Shown here: piece by piece, positions 23,701 to 37,579 of the stretch | How the letters are laid out: the number at the start of each line of letters is the position of its first letter | Position numbering within the stretch: position 1 is the first letter of the stretch | Assembly: GCA_021904315.1 (NCBI GenBank) | Contig: CM038912.1 | Coordinates: 6,535,061-6,599,060 of the forward strand | Source: Sphagnum magellanicum | Lineage: Eukaryota; Streptophyta; Sphagnopsida; Sphagnales; Sphagnaceae | Length of the DNA stretch: 64,000 nt | Direction: 5' to 3' | Notes under the pieces: generated by a model | What the model was told of the DNA's origin: nothing | The model's database searches: none | The model's input: only the letters and a program-made list of their open reading frames with translations | Translations under genes and position numbers: made by a program

Positions 23701-25795
23701 CATTAGAAGAAAATTGTCATTTTTCAAATGTCGTATGCAACTATTTTACAGTTACATGTGACATATGCAACTACTAAACCCCATGGTTACATAGGACAAG
23801 TTGCACATGATTAACAATTGCATATGACAACATGTATGCAAATAATATATATGGTATGAATTTGTACTTTATACATTTACATTATTCTACAAGGGTTGCC
23901 CATGGTGACATGCATTCACTTGTGAAGTTCAATTATATGATGACACTTGACATTTAAGCATTATTTCAATATTCATCATTATTAATAAATTAATAATATC
24001 TTGGCCATCCAATAAAATGTGAATCGGATTTTGACACATGTCCATTTGTGAAGGTGAATTATGTGGTGAGACATGGCAATTTAAAAAACCCATTGATTAT
24101 TATTTTTTAATTAATTAAGTAGGTAAGTCATAGGTAGGTAGGTAGGTTTAAGATAATCCAATTTTGTTTTTGGGTTTAACTTATTTCATTGGCTCATCTG
24201 AAATGGCATTTGGTACTTGGTTTGTGAATAAATCAAATGCACTTATTTATATAACGTGCACATTTGGAATCCACGGCAAAAAATATGGGATAAAAATTCA
24301 ATTGCAAGTGCAACCAATGTAGTTGCAACTTACATGCAAATAACCATATTAACATAGTTTACCTACTAAATAAATATATTATTTTATAAGTATTAATAGG
24401 TTAAAATATATAATATAATATAATGATAATATTATTAATTGGTTAATATTCATTAATATTAATATTTTTTATTATGATAATACTTTAATAGTTATGATTA
24501 CTTACAATAATAATGATCAATAATATTATATTATTATTACTTAATTTAGATTCATAAATAAATAAAGTTAGTAATTAACCTAGGCTAAGGTACTTGTAGG
24601 CAAATTAATGTAACCCATTAGCCATACATATATCACCATAATTAATAATATAATTATAATTATAATCACTGAATATTATTATTATTATTATGAAAAATTA
24701 AGACTAAAAATAATTTAAAAATTTCGTAACTATATTAATTTAAATAAATACTAATAATAATTCAATAAGTAGTCATATGTTAATTATTGTAACGGACTAA
24801 CCACAAATGTAATAGCATAATTTAAAATATTATAATAAAAATTAAATAATATCTATCAAATATGGAAATATTATTATTATTATTATATAATCAATATTAA
24901 AATTATTTCTACTATTTATAAATAATTAATACTACTATAATATTATTACATAGCCAACGCTAATAATTTGTAAACTAACATGTGTAACCTGTTAAACATA
25001 AATATAATATCATAATTTATAATAAGATAATATAATAATATTATTGAAGAATAAAATGATATTATTATTTAAATTAATAATAATAATAATAAATATTCAA
25101 TAATAATAAATTCATTAGTGTGTAAGAATATTAATAATTATAAGTATTATTATAATTTCTAAAAATCATTATATGTGATCAACTATAATGATAATAACAT
25201 AATAAAAAAATTTGGGATAATGTTTTTTGGATTAAATTAACCACATGGCTAAAATAATTTTGGTTAAACTAATTACAATGCTAAATTAATGATGGATAAA
25301 CTAATTTTTTTCTAAAATAATTTAGAAGTTGAATTTAAAATAATATTTTAATTTTGGGTCAACTAACCATAGTTAAACTAACTACAAGGCTAAATTTACT
25401 AATTCATTTAGTCATGCTAGTTTAACTATTATCAGTTTAATTTAACCTTTTAGCTTGTTTGGTTTTTTATTTAGTTTAGCCATGGTTAATTTAACCAACA
25501 TTAGTTTAGCCAAAGTTAATTTACCCAATATGGTTAGTTTAACCATATTTAATTTAGCTTCAAAATTAGTTTTGTTATGGTTAATTTAACCAAAGTTAGT
25601 TTATCCTCATATTTATTTTTTCCATAATTAGTTTAGCCAAAGTTAGTTTAAACTCATAGTTAAACTGGCCATGGTTAGTTTAGCCAAAGTTAATTTAACC
25701 TTGATTAATGTGAGTTCAGCCTAGGTTTAGCTAATGTTTTGCCTTGGGTAACATTATTTAATATGAATTTAACCTTAGTACTAAAGCTATAAAAC
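23701..25795 (-). mobile_element. CACTA-type element, truncated copy (left arm)
   Basis: Reverse complement of most of the element at 54,251-56,313. It starts CATTAGAAGAAAA (a CACTA terminus with one change), followed by subterminal ATGCAACTA repeats (23,725-23,850). It then has AT-rich DNA (24,350-25,210) and iterated GGTTAGTTTAACCATGG-like motifs (25,230-25,740). The far terminus is missing: at about 25,795 the sequence jumps to DNA that in the right arm lies 2.6 kb further on. No transposase is encoded. Confidence 0.65.
24350..25210. repeat. AT-only low-complexity tract
   Basis: Dense TAAT/ATTATT trinucleotide-like DNA with almost no G or C. It is mirrored at about 55,140-55,640 in the right arm, which is shorter. 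It is internal to the CACTA-type element. Confidence 0.8.
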
Positions 25796-28211
25796 TACCG
25801 TCCATAACATCATTACAGTTAGGGTCAAGTATCTCAAGTTTTGTAGTGATATGCATATCAAGCATGCCTCATTAATATGAAACACGCAAAATCAACTATG
25901 ACTATGGATGTCTTGAGTTACAAAAAAAATCAAAAGAGATATGTTTGCATTCAATGTGGTGTTAACTAAACCTTCAATATATGTGTCCATTGATTTCAAG
26001 CGATGCATTCTAACATATCATCATGCAAGTTGATACAAATTCCACACTTGTACGCAACCCTTTTTATGCATGATACGTGAAGCACTAAATAAGTTTAATC
26101 AAGGAATTTTAATCCTTTCAATAATTGATCATAACAAGTAAAGTCATGAAACCACAAATTGCAATGATGGGTGTTGCACTGAGAACAAAAATTGAAGAAT
26201 GAAAAGGATGTGACCAACTCTGAAACAACCCTTAAAAGTAATTTTGCGAATCACCAAACCCAAAATGACTTGGTAGGGTTATGATTTTTTAACTTAAGTC
26301 ATGCAAATGCTTATAGGTGCATTTTTGGCTATTTGAAACAAGGTTCATGCATATTTTGATTCAAAAAAATTCCCAAGATAAAAATATTGAGCCTTTCAAT
26401 CTAAATATGCATTGTTGACCCAACCAAACAAGAAGAGCCTCGATTAGATTCTACACCTATATTTGTTACCTAAACCTTTCTTCCTCTTAAATGAAGCAAG
26501 CAACACAAGTAATGCAAAGTGAACTACTATTCTACACTGTCATGTGCACATTAAAGAAACTAAATAATGTGTTAATCTCCCTTTGTCACATTGAGGGTGA
26601 TTCCCCAAGTTAAGTAGATCTAATCAAGTCATCCAAATCCTTCTATGGCAATTGTGAAATCTATTTGGCTTATCAATCATGGTTCTGAAATATAGTCATA
26701 GTGGTTATATGTCCATTCTTCATGACCTACCACATCAACCGCCAAAAAATAAACAGTTTATGACTAAGTCATAAGGATAAAATAACATTGCTACTAAATA
26801 TTTCTTGAATACAAAAATCTTCAAACACCATTTCATATATTAAATATAATTTCCAATCGTCGTCCCAATGCATTTATAATGTGTTCAAAGGCTTAAGAAT
26901 CTTCAATTATGTCAACAACCACAATGGCCAATTGAACATTCTTTGCACAACCTAATTATGGGGGAATACAAAAACACGTTAAAAAAATAGGTGGACACCT
27001 CCAAGGCAATATTGTGATAGTCGTGTGCAAATGTTGGACCAAAAAACTTGATGATAGAACTTTGAGCTTGTATAGTAGCATGGCCTCCATCACCTAATAT
27101 TTCTTGTAAACCCACAAAGAAAATAGTTGTCACTGAACTCTCACTACATTAATTCAACAACTTTAGTAGATACCCAAGTCAACTTGGGTGATTAGTTGTG
27201 AGTATTACTTATGGGAAACATGAAATACAATGAAGAACCTTTATAAAGCCAACATGAAATGTAATTTATGACTCCAAAACATAGCCACCCATCAATGTGC
27301 ACTTGGAATTCGTAAACTTGGCTAAACTAAGCTATTTAAATTAAACTTGGTTAAACTTGACTAAATTAACATAATGACATTAAATTTGGTTAATCTTGGC
27401 TATTTTGGTTAAATTTGGTTAAATATAATTAAATTAAATTAAACTTCACTATACTAAGTTTTTTTTCTTAAACTTGGTTAAACTAGGCCACTTTGGTTCA
27501 ATTTGGCTAAACTAAAATAACATAGAGTAAAATCAAATAAATGAAATTAGATTATGTTATTTAAGCCAAGTTGGGTAGGTTCAATTAACTTAAATTAGGT
27601 TAAATTAATTTTAAAAATAAATTTGGCTAAAATTAAATAAATAAACCTAAATAAAGGCATTATAATTTTAGCCAAAAAAATTCAAGTGACCAAATTTAAG
27701 TTGATTTAACCTTCTTATTTTAGTTTAACATTGTTTAGCCAAATTTAGTTAAGTTATTAGTTACCTACTTATTATTGCACATCACTTATATCATGACTAA
27801 AATTAGTCACACTATAGTAAACACTAACACCATGCTAGTATGAACATACTACGTCATTTATACCATGATTAAAACTAATCACAAATTAATAGGAGCTAAT
27901 GCCATGTTAGCATGGTCAAATACATGTGTCACTAGGATTGTCTAATATGACTATAATTGTTGGTCTATTTAGTCGTAATAGACACCACTACTTTTGGCAA
28001 GGAGGCAAAATGGATAAAAAGTACCCATTTTAGTCATTTTGAAGTAGTATAAACTTCAGCTTAGTCATCGTAATCACCAAAGGGGGGGTGAAAAAAACAT
28101 GGTTCTATTGTAATGAATCTTTTGTTAAATTCACACCTTTTCAATTATATACCATGTAGAAGGAAAACAAGGTATTTCCACTCAAGCAAATAATAATCAA
28201 CTTGATCTTGT
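25796..28211. other. Non-coding arm DNA with TTAAAC-type iterations
   Basis: Matches 49,270-51,891 in reverse. The minus frame 26,912-27,133 (73 residues, with FFGPTFAHDYHNIALEVSTY) is conserved in the right arm, where the frame has a stop near its start. I do not recognise it and treat it as a relic. About 27,310-27,760 is an iteration of TTGGTTAAACTTGGCTAAA-like units. About 27,145-28,120 may be a CACTA-like element (see 49,361-50,547). Confidence 0.4.
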
Positions 28212-29557
28212 TGTAGAAGGTTGATTACATGTAAATACCATGACCAGTAATGTGAAATATCCCCTCTCCCCAACCAATCAATACATGTGACATCTTGTTA
28301 TCTTATTATGCAAAAAGGTGTTATAGTTACAATTCAAGAAAAAAGGAAATGTGCATCAACGAGTGCTCTTAACAAGGCTTGTGCGCCACTTTTGCCACAG
28401 GTCAAGCACCACATGTACGAAACCCATGCATGAACAAAACTATTTCAGGTCTCCACTAAAAGAGAAAAAAAAATCTTCAAAAGAAAACATGAAATAAAGA
28501 AAGACAAAATAAATTTCACCTACATATCCACACTTTCGTCACCACTTACTTTTCACTTTCACTATTTCCATAAACCATCGCCATCATTGCACTAGTTGTT
28601 GCAATGAGACTAGAGGAACTTAAAAGAAGAAAAAGCCACCATTGTCATTGTCAGTTAAACCCTAAAATAAAACTAGTTAAAAATGTTGATAGTGTAAACA
28701 CTCCCAACAAAAATTGTTGTAAAAGATTTGTTCAAGTGTAAAACTAAATAACTTAAAATAAGTTTCTGAAATTTCCCTGATGCGATAGTCCATGTCTTTT
28801 GGTGGGGGCAAGGCCCAACATACTAGAGAGGTTGTGATTTTTCTAGCGTTGAAAGTTGATGGATGTCTATGAACTCTTGGCATAATCATCCAAACTTCAA
28901 AAAATGATAAGTAGGCTATAACACCCATTGTAAAGATGTCAGAAAAGTGTGACATGGTAAAGATCCTTGATATGGATCTTAAATTCATTCTCAAACCATT
29001 GTTTTTCTCCAAATGTTGAATCTACATTAAATGAACAAATCTTTTGAAAAAGTGAAGATCGAATATTAAAACAACAAAATTAGACTTATCCATAAATTCA
29101 CCCTATCTTTGGGCATGCTTCCCCCCATCCCCTCGTTTAGTGGTATCTACAAAATAAGAAAAAAATATTAAATCTCAATATGAAAGTTTTAGCATTTAAT
29201 GCAAATAATTCAAGAGTAAATATACATGTAAGAGTAATGAAAATATATGTAGCAACAATGGAAAGGCTCAAGAAAAAGGAAAGACATGATGAAACTTAGT
29301 TTCCAACTAAAATTGGTGGAAAAACTAAGTTGGGTCCCAATTATTTCCTTTTAAAATTTTTCATCCCCAATTAGGAATTTGATGCCCTATTATGCCAAAA
29401 CTAGTTGTTCTCATCCCCTAATCGCATGACTTTACCAATAACTTTATTAGTTGCACATGATTTGAAGAAAGTTATTTTCAATTACAATAATATTGAATGT
29501 ATAGGGAAAGGGTTTAGGTTTAGACCTTTCTAGATTTGAAATTCCTCGAAAAAAAAT
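28212..29557. other. Left-arm-only 1.35-kb segment
   Basis: Absent from the right arm, where sequence equivalent to 28,205 joins directly to sequence equivalent to about 29,558 (near 49,245). It contains a 111-residue minus frame (28,677-29,012) without recognisable motifs. Its right edge falls inside the hairpin at 29,501-29,589. Confidence 0.6.
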
Positions 29558-29589
29558 CTAGAAATATCTAAACCTAAACCGTTCCCTAT
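29501..29589. repeat. 89-bp fold-back hairpin, about 36-bp stem
   Basis: ATAGGGAAAGGGTTTAGG... on the left pairs with ...CCTAAACCGTTCCCTAT on the right, with one bulge, a few mismatches and a loop of about 15 bases. The arms contain TTTAGGG-like telomere-type motifs. Only the right half exists in the opposite arm (near 49,238). Confidence 0.7.
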
Positions 29590-32427
29590 CATAAAACACA
29601 CAATTTTTTTGTAATTTAATTATTTTTTCTTAAATGACAACAGAATAGGTAGTTTCCAAATTGTTGAAGTTTCCCTAACAATTTGAAGAGTAACCTCCAC
29701 ATGTTAAAAGTTTCCCCTCTAGGTTGTTCATGAAACATGTACAAGTGAGGGACCAAAAATATGAAGAAAAAATGTTGCAATGTTTTTTTTTCCAATGAAT
29801 GCACCTTTGGCACATTTAAAACTCATGATAAAACTACTTTTATCACTAATAGGAGCTATAAAAATAACTTAACACCCATTATAAACCACCATCCATTTTC
29901 TAAAGGTTTAAGGTTTAAGGTTCATCTTGAGGCAACCTTGGGAAGGCTACTTGCTAAACAAGTTATGTATGTCATGCAACCTAGGTCTTTGAGCTGTCAT
30001 ACATTATTAAGGTTCAATTTAGGATTGTTCAACTAAAATTGAACATTATAGTTGTTAAAAGGTTGATTAAAGTCCACAACAAGAGGACAAAGGGTCAAGA
30101 TTTCACAACCAACTTGAAGTATGTTGAAATTTGAATTACTTGTGTGTTGAATTTTTTTTTTAGATAAGACAAGTTCTTAACCATCGAATGTCCATAAATG
30201 GTGTGCAGAAAAAGCTATGTATTTTGTGTTATGGGCCACATTGTGCTATTAACACCCATCCTTTTTTATTTTGTGAATTCAAACACTTTGATGGTCTAAC
30301 TATGACAATTGTCCAAAATGGTGTGCTTGTTAGCATTACAAGCAAATGGAAACAAGATTGTGTTTATTGAAATGGTCCTTTATTCTATAATGCAACTTAC
30401 ATAAGGAAATTTTGGAATGGTGCTTACAAGTCTTGGCATATATGTTAATGCGAAAAGGTTAAAAACCGCTTGTGAAGCATAAATTTTTTTTGGATTGCAA
30501 AGAGATTGTTGATCTTTTTGAGGTTTGAAAACATTTATTTGCATGAGAATCAAGCGTACTACAAATCACAACCCCTTTGAAGATTTTTGTGACCTAATTC
30601 ATTGACAATTTGGTTATTTGATGTGCTTATTTAATGTTCATGCGAGTCTCCTACCATAGTAGGCAACATCATGTAAGTCTTTGGTGTCATGTGGATTATC
30701 CAATGGAATATGGAAAGTTCCAATATGACAAAAGTAGCTAAACTCCCTACTATACTGTCATCATTTCAGTGTTTGTTCATTCCATATCAAACATTCCATT
30801 TTTGGTAGCCTAGAAGACACTGACACATATGATACCTAAGGATTCATGTACATTCTAGCTTGATTGTAGGTCCTTGTACATTGTGGTACATTGTGGTAGA
30901 ATTTTTCAAAGTGAACTAAACTCCTTCATGATCATGGGAATAATGCATGTATATGGGAGGTGCTAAGTGAAAGAGTTCATTCAAGTTCATGTTTGAATGC
31001 TTGATTTGAGTTGAAGGATAAAGTTTGATATAAAAAATGGTAGTTTCTAACTTTGATTGCAAATTGTGCAGATATATTGATTATCTTTTTTTGGGAGATT
31101 ATGTGGATCAAAGACAACACAATCTTGAAACCATGAGTTTATTCCTTGCACCCTTTTAAGGTAGGGCTTGAGAAATCTAATAGCAAGACCAACTTTTGTC
31201 TTATCATGACAAAAAGTAGAATTTAAAGTTATGCCTAAAATTCCAACTCTAAACTCCAATAATTTAGGTCGTGCCCCTTGCACAACATTCACCATAACTT
31301 GTGCAACTTTATTTAGTGTTGCTTTCGTCATAGGATTTCTTAATGCTAAAGTTAGCATATTCTATCAACATGTTGAATATCTAATGAATGTGCATTTGAT
31401 CCATGGCAACCATGAAGCTATTAACATCAACACACTTTTTGGGTTCCAAATTGAGTGCATTAAATGTTTAGTTTGTGCTTTCCTCTTTACAAGGCTTTTC
31501 TTTATGTGTCATGTTTACAATTTTCAAAATTCACGTCTTTGTATAATAAAACTTACCTTTATTGCATGATGTTTGACCTTTGGGTTTCATTTCATACATG
31601 TTCAATCTTTTTAATGCTACATGAATTTCATCCATTTGAAGATTTTGATACATGTGAATAGTTTTATTAAATTTAATATTTTCATCCAAATGTGAATTTC
31701 ATTTTTATTTTTCAATATTTGATATCATCAAAATTTCAAATTAATGGAGATGCCTTGTTTAATCATCCAACCTTGATATACAATCCCATATGAATTTAAA
31801 ATATGTAGCCTTGGCCAATCTCATCGAGTAGTTTTTTTTTCCCATTGCATGTATTCCAAACATTTTCATAATTCTTGGGGAAATACAATATGGGATAAAG
31901 GTGCTACCCCCAAACACGCATGGGAGCCCAAAATAAACATGGGATCTTATATGCTGGAAAAAAATGAAGTTTATTGGTTTGTTTCCCAATCTTAATATTG
32001 TTTCCAACATAAGGTGTCAAATTTTCCAATCTTCAAAAAAAATTATGGAGATTATACATCCACTTTCATTTAGCCACAATAGACATAAAAAAATGATTCA
32101 AAAATGACAAATATAGCAATTTTTAAAAATCCATTATTTATTGATGAAAACATAATTAAAATTCACTTTAGAACAAAGCTACATATATGGAATATGTGGG
32201 AATATACTCCCTTTATTTTCTTTCATTCACAATATTCTTCTGGGGATAAGATATATGAAATCCAATTATATTACCCTTTTAGTGTCCTTTATCTACAACA
32301 TTATTTCTATATAAAATTTGACCCACTTTCCAATATACTTGGCAACTTCTAAATGGGGTTGTAGTGGAAATTACAAGGGGATGAGAACATGGTTTTAAAC
32401 AAAACATTCTAGAACAAAAGGTGCAAT
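29590..32427. other. SDR2 3' flank with two relic frames
   Basis: Mirrors 46,431-49,215. Two frames are shared with the other arm: 30,188-30,370 (plus, with GPHCAINTHPFLFCEFKHFDG) and 31,047-31,358 (minus, with RFLKPYLKRVQGINSWFQDC). The second is open here but broken by stops in the right arm. The first is open in both arms, 60 and 74 residues. Neither is recognised; conservation between two recent duplicates is not evidence of selection. Confidence 0.4.
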
Positions 32428-34410
32428 TTAAAAGTCAAGTATTGTTCTTTCACCGTACAATTGTCCCAAACCTTCTTTGGGAGAATGGAGTGCTAACCAT
32501 ACTGGCGTGTCAGCACCTTCTTCAACTGTTTTAATTCCATTTGGTGCCAAATCTGTGTGGACATAACCTGGGCAACTGCTGAAGACATTGATTTTTTTCC
32601 CCCCCTCATGTCGAGCAACAAGAGTGTTATGTAAGGCACTCACATAAGCAATGACTGCAATTTTGGAAACTGCATAGCTCTCCATTGGTGTCTCCCACCC
32701 CGACTTAGTCAAATTTGGCCAATCTCCTTTGTTGTGATTCCCATTGGCAACATCCTCCAAATACTTATTCACAAAACCTTCAACAAAGTCTTCGGTAATG
32801 TGCTCCCTATCAGTGAGAGTTGTAACATAATCCTTGTTTGGTAGGCCCTAAAGTTTCGCACAACACATAGTAGTAAAGGTGAAACACAATTAGAAAATGC
32901 ACATTGCCATATGCAAAGGAAGGGGAAAGGATTCAACTATATATTTAAAATTATGATTCAAAGAATTGATGTATCATCACTTTACGACTTTTTGGAATTC
33001 ACAACTTTTCTTCTTCATGGGTTTGGATTTGAAAGGCACATATGCGTGAATCCAATTAATTGTAATTCTTTCAAACTCTAGTGGTGCATGCAATCACAAT
33101 GTTTCAACTATCCATGTAAATATGGCATCATTTCCAAATCGTAAAAAATGAATACTCCTTAGATATACATTCACTTTGAATGAAGTTATTAAAAAATTTA
33201 TTCAAGTGCAAAAATAAATAAATTAAAGACATGTTCCTGAGTTTGTTGTGAAACATGGACACAACCCATGCAAGTTACCTTGAGTTGGCCCAGCCTGGAT
33301 GCCACAACAATAACTCGAGCACCCCCAGGCGTATCATCACGTAAGAGAGGAAATAGAGCTTTTGTGACATTCTTCACGGCAAAATAATTTGTAGCCAATA
33401 TGGATTTTGCAATTTCCAAGTTCGCTTCATTGGAGTAATCCACAATGCCTGCATTATTGATCTGGAGTAACAAATAAAACATCAATAATGCATCTATTAA
33501 TTTATATTTAGTTGGCTACTTCAACTTACATGTTTTTTAGTTTTCACAACCAAAGTTCATTAATTTAATTTTGTTGAATTTCAAAATTGTTTAATTTAAT
33601 ATAGCTGGGGAAAAAAAAAATGTTCGAAAATTTGTGAATGTTTTAAAAATGTGCTCACAAGAATGTCAATGCCCCCATAAGTCGTGTGCAACCATTCTGC
33701 AAGTGCATCGATGGACTCCTGGCTACCAACATCCAAAGTATGGAAATTCACGTTTTGAAACCCTTGTTTTCTCAAAGATTCAATGGCCTCCGCACCACGA
33801 GTTGCATCACGAGCTGTAAGCACGACAGTAATACCCTCCTTGGCCAATTGGCGTACAATTTCAAAGCCTATACCTTTGTTTGCTCCTGTCACCACTGCCA
33901 CCGTGTCCTTGGACCACCACCTACAACAACCATCTCACAACTTTCAAGAGCTTACCTTCCCAAGAGAGCACAAAACAAACAGTAACACATGCATGTATAA
34001 CTTAAGATGAGCGTCAGACCTAGATCAAGGTTGTAAGGTCCAATACAGTGAACTTGTCTAAACTCTCAGCAGAAAATGGATTAAGCCAACCATGCACACA
34101 AAGCGAAAGCATGTTCATGAGTGTGCTTAAAGTGGAGTAACACAACCTACGATCATGAAGAAATTAGATGCATCCATGGTTTGCTCTTCCATTTGAAGTA
34201 AAAAATGATTTTTTCTACTTCAAAGCTTATAAATTTCCCCAACCAGCTACTAATTGGATCAAATTGGCACAAATTGAATTTTTGGGTATTGTCACTAATG
34301 TGAATACCCCCCCTAGAAAAGTCCATCTGGTTGAAGGATGATAAGAAAAAAAAGAGCAAGGAGGCAAGGGACACAACAAATGCATACTTAGCCTCAGCTT
34401 GTTGCCCCAT
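32428..34410 (-). CDS. SDR2: NADP(H)-dependent carbonyl reductase-like SDR, four exons
   Basis: Exons on the minus strand: 34,410-34,388, 33,920-33,659, 33,461-33,279 and 32,847-32,428 (stop). Exon lengths (23, 262, 183, 420) equal those of SDR1 and SDR3; introns are 467, 197 and 431 bp, all GT-AG. The 295-residue product has every SDR landmark: TGANKGIG, TARD, NNAG, VVAS, YAVSK and CPGYVHTD, with the long Ser-Tyr insertion of the CBR1-like class. That class reduces aldehydes, ketones or enones with NADPH, often in defence or terpenoid/alkaloid metabolism; the substrate here is unknown. It faces away from SDR3, about 10 kb apart, in the inverted repeat. By my count about 12 residues differ from SDR3, including D/N and S/W changes just before YAVSK, a region that often lines the substrate pocket. 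Confidence 0.93.
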
Positions 34411-34622
34411 GTTGTGTAGCTGAAATTGGTCTCCCCTTGTTTCGTTTCTTCAATCTGGAAAATGTCCACAAAATGAATCTCTTGCCTGAAAATTTCACTT
34501 CTACACAGCTTCACAAACCTTTCTTTTGCAAAGGAAACAAGTTCAGAAAACAGATAGAGAAGTTGTCCGACAAAGGAGCAGACAGGCACAAGTTTTTGCT
34601 GATCATGCTACAATGCAGCTTG

Positions 34623-34759
34623 TTATATATGCAATTGTCAGTGGGGTGAGTTTCTGTCCTTCACCAGAAGCTTCCCATTCCCTACGACTGGTGTGGCAGA
34701 ATCTGAGCCGGGTGACAATTACGTGAGATAATGGCCTTTGGTGAGTCATGACTGACGTC
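34623..34759 (-). promoter_or_regulatory. SDR2 promoter: TATA box and bZIP-type sites
   Basis: TATATAA (minus) at 34,623-34,629, 213 bp before the ATG. TGAGTCA at 34,742-34,748 and TGACGTC at 34,753-34,759 follow upstream. No ATG lies between the expected transcription start (about 30 bp past TATA) and the chosen start codon, giving a clean leader of about 185 nt. Regulation by bZIP factors is an inference from motif and conservation. Confidence 0.58.
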
Positions 34760-34829
34760 CGCCCAGCCCAAAGGCCCAATATTTAGTAAATTTGCAGCAG
34801 ACAAGGCAATAACAGTGGGAGTGTGAAAC

Positions 34830-37579
34830 TTGGGTTGAACCTTCCTTGGCGGGAGCCATTTGTTACAGCAGATGAAATGTCTGTTTACGGCATCATTTAT
34901 TTTCACCCGGTTGTTCATTTATTTTATTAAACCAACAAGTCATCCATGTCACAAATGGAACATCATTCATGAAGAAGAACGAACCTGTGAACAAATGAAA
35001 CAGATGGGCATATTATAGATTTGAAAATTGGCTTCCTACTGCCCATTCTGCCGGGGCAACCCTCATCACACACAGTAACGCAGGAGGCTGGATAGGGTTT
35101 CCTTGAATTTTATTATGCAAGTAATAAGGATTTGAAGGGTAGCTGATTATCAGCCGTTATGGATCTGAAGCTATCTGAACCATTGATCTACTGATTAACC
35201 TTTTGGTTTTTGGGCAGGAGAGGAGGTATTTGCAGGAGGGCAGGCAGCAAGTTGCCTTCCACCAGGACCTCCCCAAAGTGGCCCCATGCCACTTTCGGAA
35301 ACTTGTCAGCCAAATGCATTGGGTCAAGCAGTATGGGTAGGTACCTTTTCCATTGGTCTGTTGTGTTTGTGTAAAGAATTAACAGCATATTTTAGTGTTT
35401 GTTGAGGCCACATTATGCATAAAATTTCTGCCTCAACAAAAAATGGCACCTCTGGTGTAAGGTTCCTCCTCTCATCTCAAATGAGGTTCATTTCTAAGCA
35501 ATACAAATAAATTGTACTGATTCTTTACAGCAGGTAAGGATCAGTGCTTCTTTTTTAAAAAATCAACATGTTTGAATTTCTTTTTAAACAGGAAAAAAAT
35601 TAGTTGAATTTACACTTTAAAAAATCCAAAATTTTCCCAATTTCTTTGTCAAAAATGGCGAAATTTGGCCAGAAGAAAAAGACACTGGTAAGGATCTGGA
35701 ATGGGCTTTCGTGGGAATTCAGGTCCAGTGCTTGGCTGTGCGTTGCACGCGTCCCTCATTCTCACGTACCTGAGGTGGAGCCAAGGGACTCTTGCTTATT
35801 CCAAAACTCTCCTCCTCTTATGGCATTATTGAGCACGAAAACCAATACAATTCTTGTCCCATGATACCTAGCAAGTATCCGTCAGGTACCTGCCAGGTAT
35901 CATGAGAAAAAACAAAAAACAACCTGAGCATTTTTGAAAATTGGAATGGGTGTGCCCATATTAAGCTTTTAAAAAATGTTAGATTTGAACTCAAAGACCC
36001 TCATTTACTTCAAGCATACAATATTTGTAACATTTAAAAATAATCTAAATGGATTTTGGGAATTTTTACCATGGTATTGACATGGGTGCTGGTTTTCACC
36101 CAAGGCCTCGAGCTGTAGTTAGGGGGCACCAAGGTGAACCAGAACCTACAATGGCACCTTCACCTGGGATTGGCTCTGAGCAGTAGAGTGGAGCTATGTA
36201 CCCTAGCCTGACTGATCCCAGTTCACATCTTACAAAATGTAGGCCAATATGTAAAGACGTAGGTAGCAAGCTCCACTATGCAAACTAATTTATAAGACCA
36301 TTGGTGTCCCTCACCTTGCCTTGATCAAGTAGATGGCCTTCTCCAGTCTCTACATACAGGAGCAAGGTGAATAATACCAAGTCCATAACACAGGTTTTGA
36401 ATTAGCTTTTTGCCTATAGAACATGGGTGTCATAAGGAGCACAATTTGGTCATTAGATGAAAATATGTATATTTCATCTAAACATGTATGTATACTTTAG
36501 TGTTTTACTTGGGAAGATAACAATTTGATTTCAGAGCTAACTGCAGCATTAGATGAAACAATTCCATGGTTGCACAATTGTCGAGAAGGTTGCAAGGGAT
36601 TTTATAGGAACAATATTCAATAGGCCTTTTTTGAAGTGTTTATTTCTTCTCAATTTTGTTATGTAGCATGAGTGGTAAACCTATCATCTAGCTTAGAGGC
36701 CCATCAATGTTTAGCTGGATTTTGTTTGCTTTGTTGGAGAGGTGAAATCTGAACTATGCGTGTGGAGAAGAAGTCAAGCATTCCCTGTAAATTTACTTGC
36801 CCATCAAGGCCGCATCAAGAACAAGAAAGCCATTTTTTTGCATAAAAATGCTTACGAAAAGCTTGAAATTTTTTTAAACATTTTATTGATGATGATGTTC
36901 GAGCTAGCCATTTCCAGAAGCAAACCCCACACACTGTCTTCTACCTAGCATGAACAGAAACCGTTAGTAAATCATTAAGAAAAGTTTCACGGATGTAATT
37001 ATTCCCCCCGAACTTTATTACTTTACTTAGTGAAAGGCAAATTAGAACTATAGTGGCCATTTGACTAAGAAGTGCAATGAACTGCAGAGTTTTTCAATGA
37101 TGCAAGGTACTACCTATCCAAAAATTAGAAGTTTTCACTAGCAAAACTATTGGCCTCAACTGGACCCTCAAATTCATGAAGAGCCTCAAAGTTGTTCCTT
37201 ACCCTATACATGTTTACTTGGTAAAAGGAGTTGAGGGAAAATCACAGGACCCAAGGGCCAAAGCCAATTTACCAGCGTATGATGAAATCCATAAATTCTA
37301 AATCTTACCCATCATTCCAAATGCATAATAACTTTGGGGGAAGGCGCTCCCCTTGTACAAAGGATGTTTCAGGTTTTGAAATGCCCACTATAGAATTGGA
37401 GCACCCAGCTTGAAGAGGTTGTTTCACGTCCTTAAATACTCAATTACTACGTTGATTAATGCCCTGGCAACATGACATTACACCATGAACCTCATGCTCT
37501 ACCCTTCCTTCACAAGGTGTAATGCCTTGTACAAAATGTTTTCTAAATCCATTAAATGGAACATAACATTGAGGTCGAG
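34830..37579 (+). repeat. Module A copy 2
   Basis: Very similar to 2,766-6,060 (without its Helitron) and to 41,263-44,010 in reverse. It begins about 220 bp upstream of the SDR2 TATA box. At 37,579 it is cut off by module B; in the other two full copies it continues about 0.7 kb further into the Gypsy pol relic. Recurrent frames (35,188-35,388 minus, 35,604-35,864 plus) are the same non-recognised frames as in copy 0. Confidence 0.85.

Larger units (their letters stand above)
21240..37579 (+). repeat. Left arm of giant inverted repeat
   Basis: Landmarks occur in reverse order and orientation in 41,263-57,485: ACTAGTAAGTATGG (23,465 / 56,535), CACTA element (23,701 / 56,313), CAAGTATCTCAAGTTTTG (25,830 / 51,850), frame 26,912-27,133 / about 50,560-50,780, frame 30,188-30,370 / 48,477-48,701, SDR2 / SDR3, module A. 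The inner edge is sharp: GAGGTCGAG at 37,579 versus CTCGACCTC at 41,263. Differences are substitutions plus large indels (see findings). Confidence 0.9.

Noticed and set aside
24350-25210. AT-rich tract considered as a matrix-attachment region or replication origin.
   Set aside because: Composition alone does not support either. It is internal to a CACTA-type element and is shared with the mirror copy.
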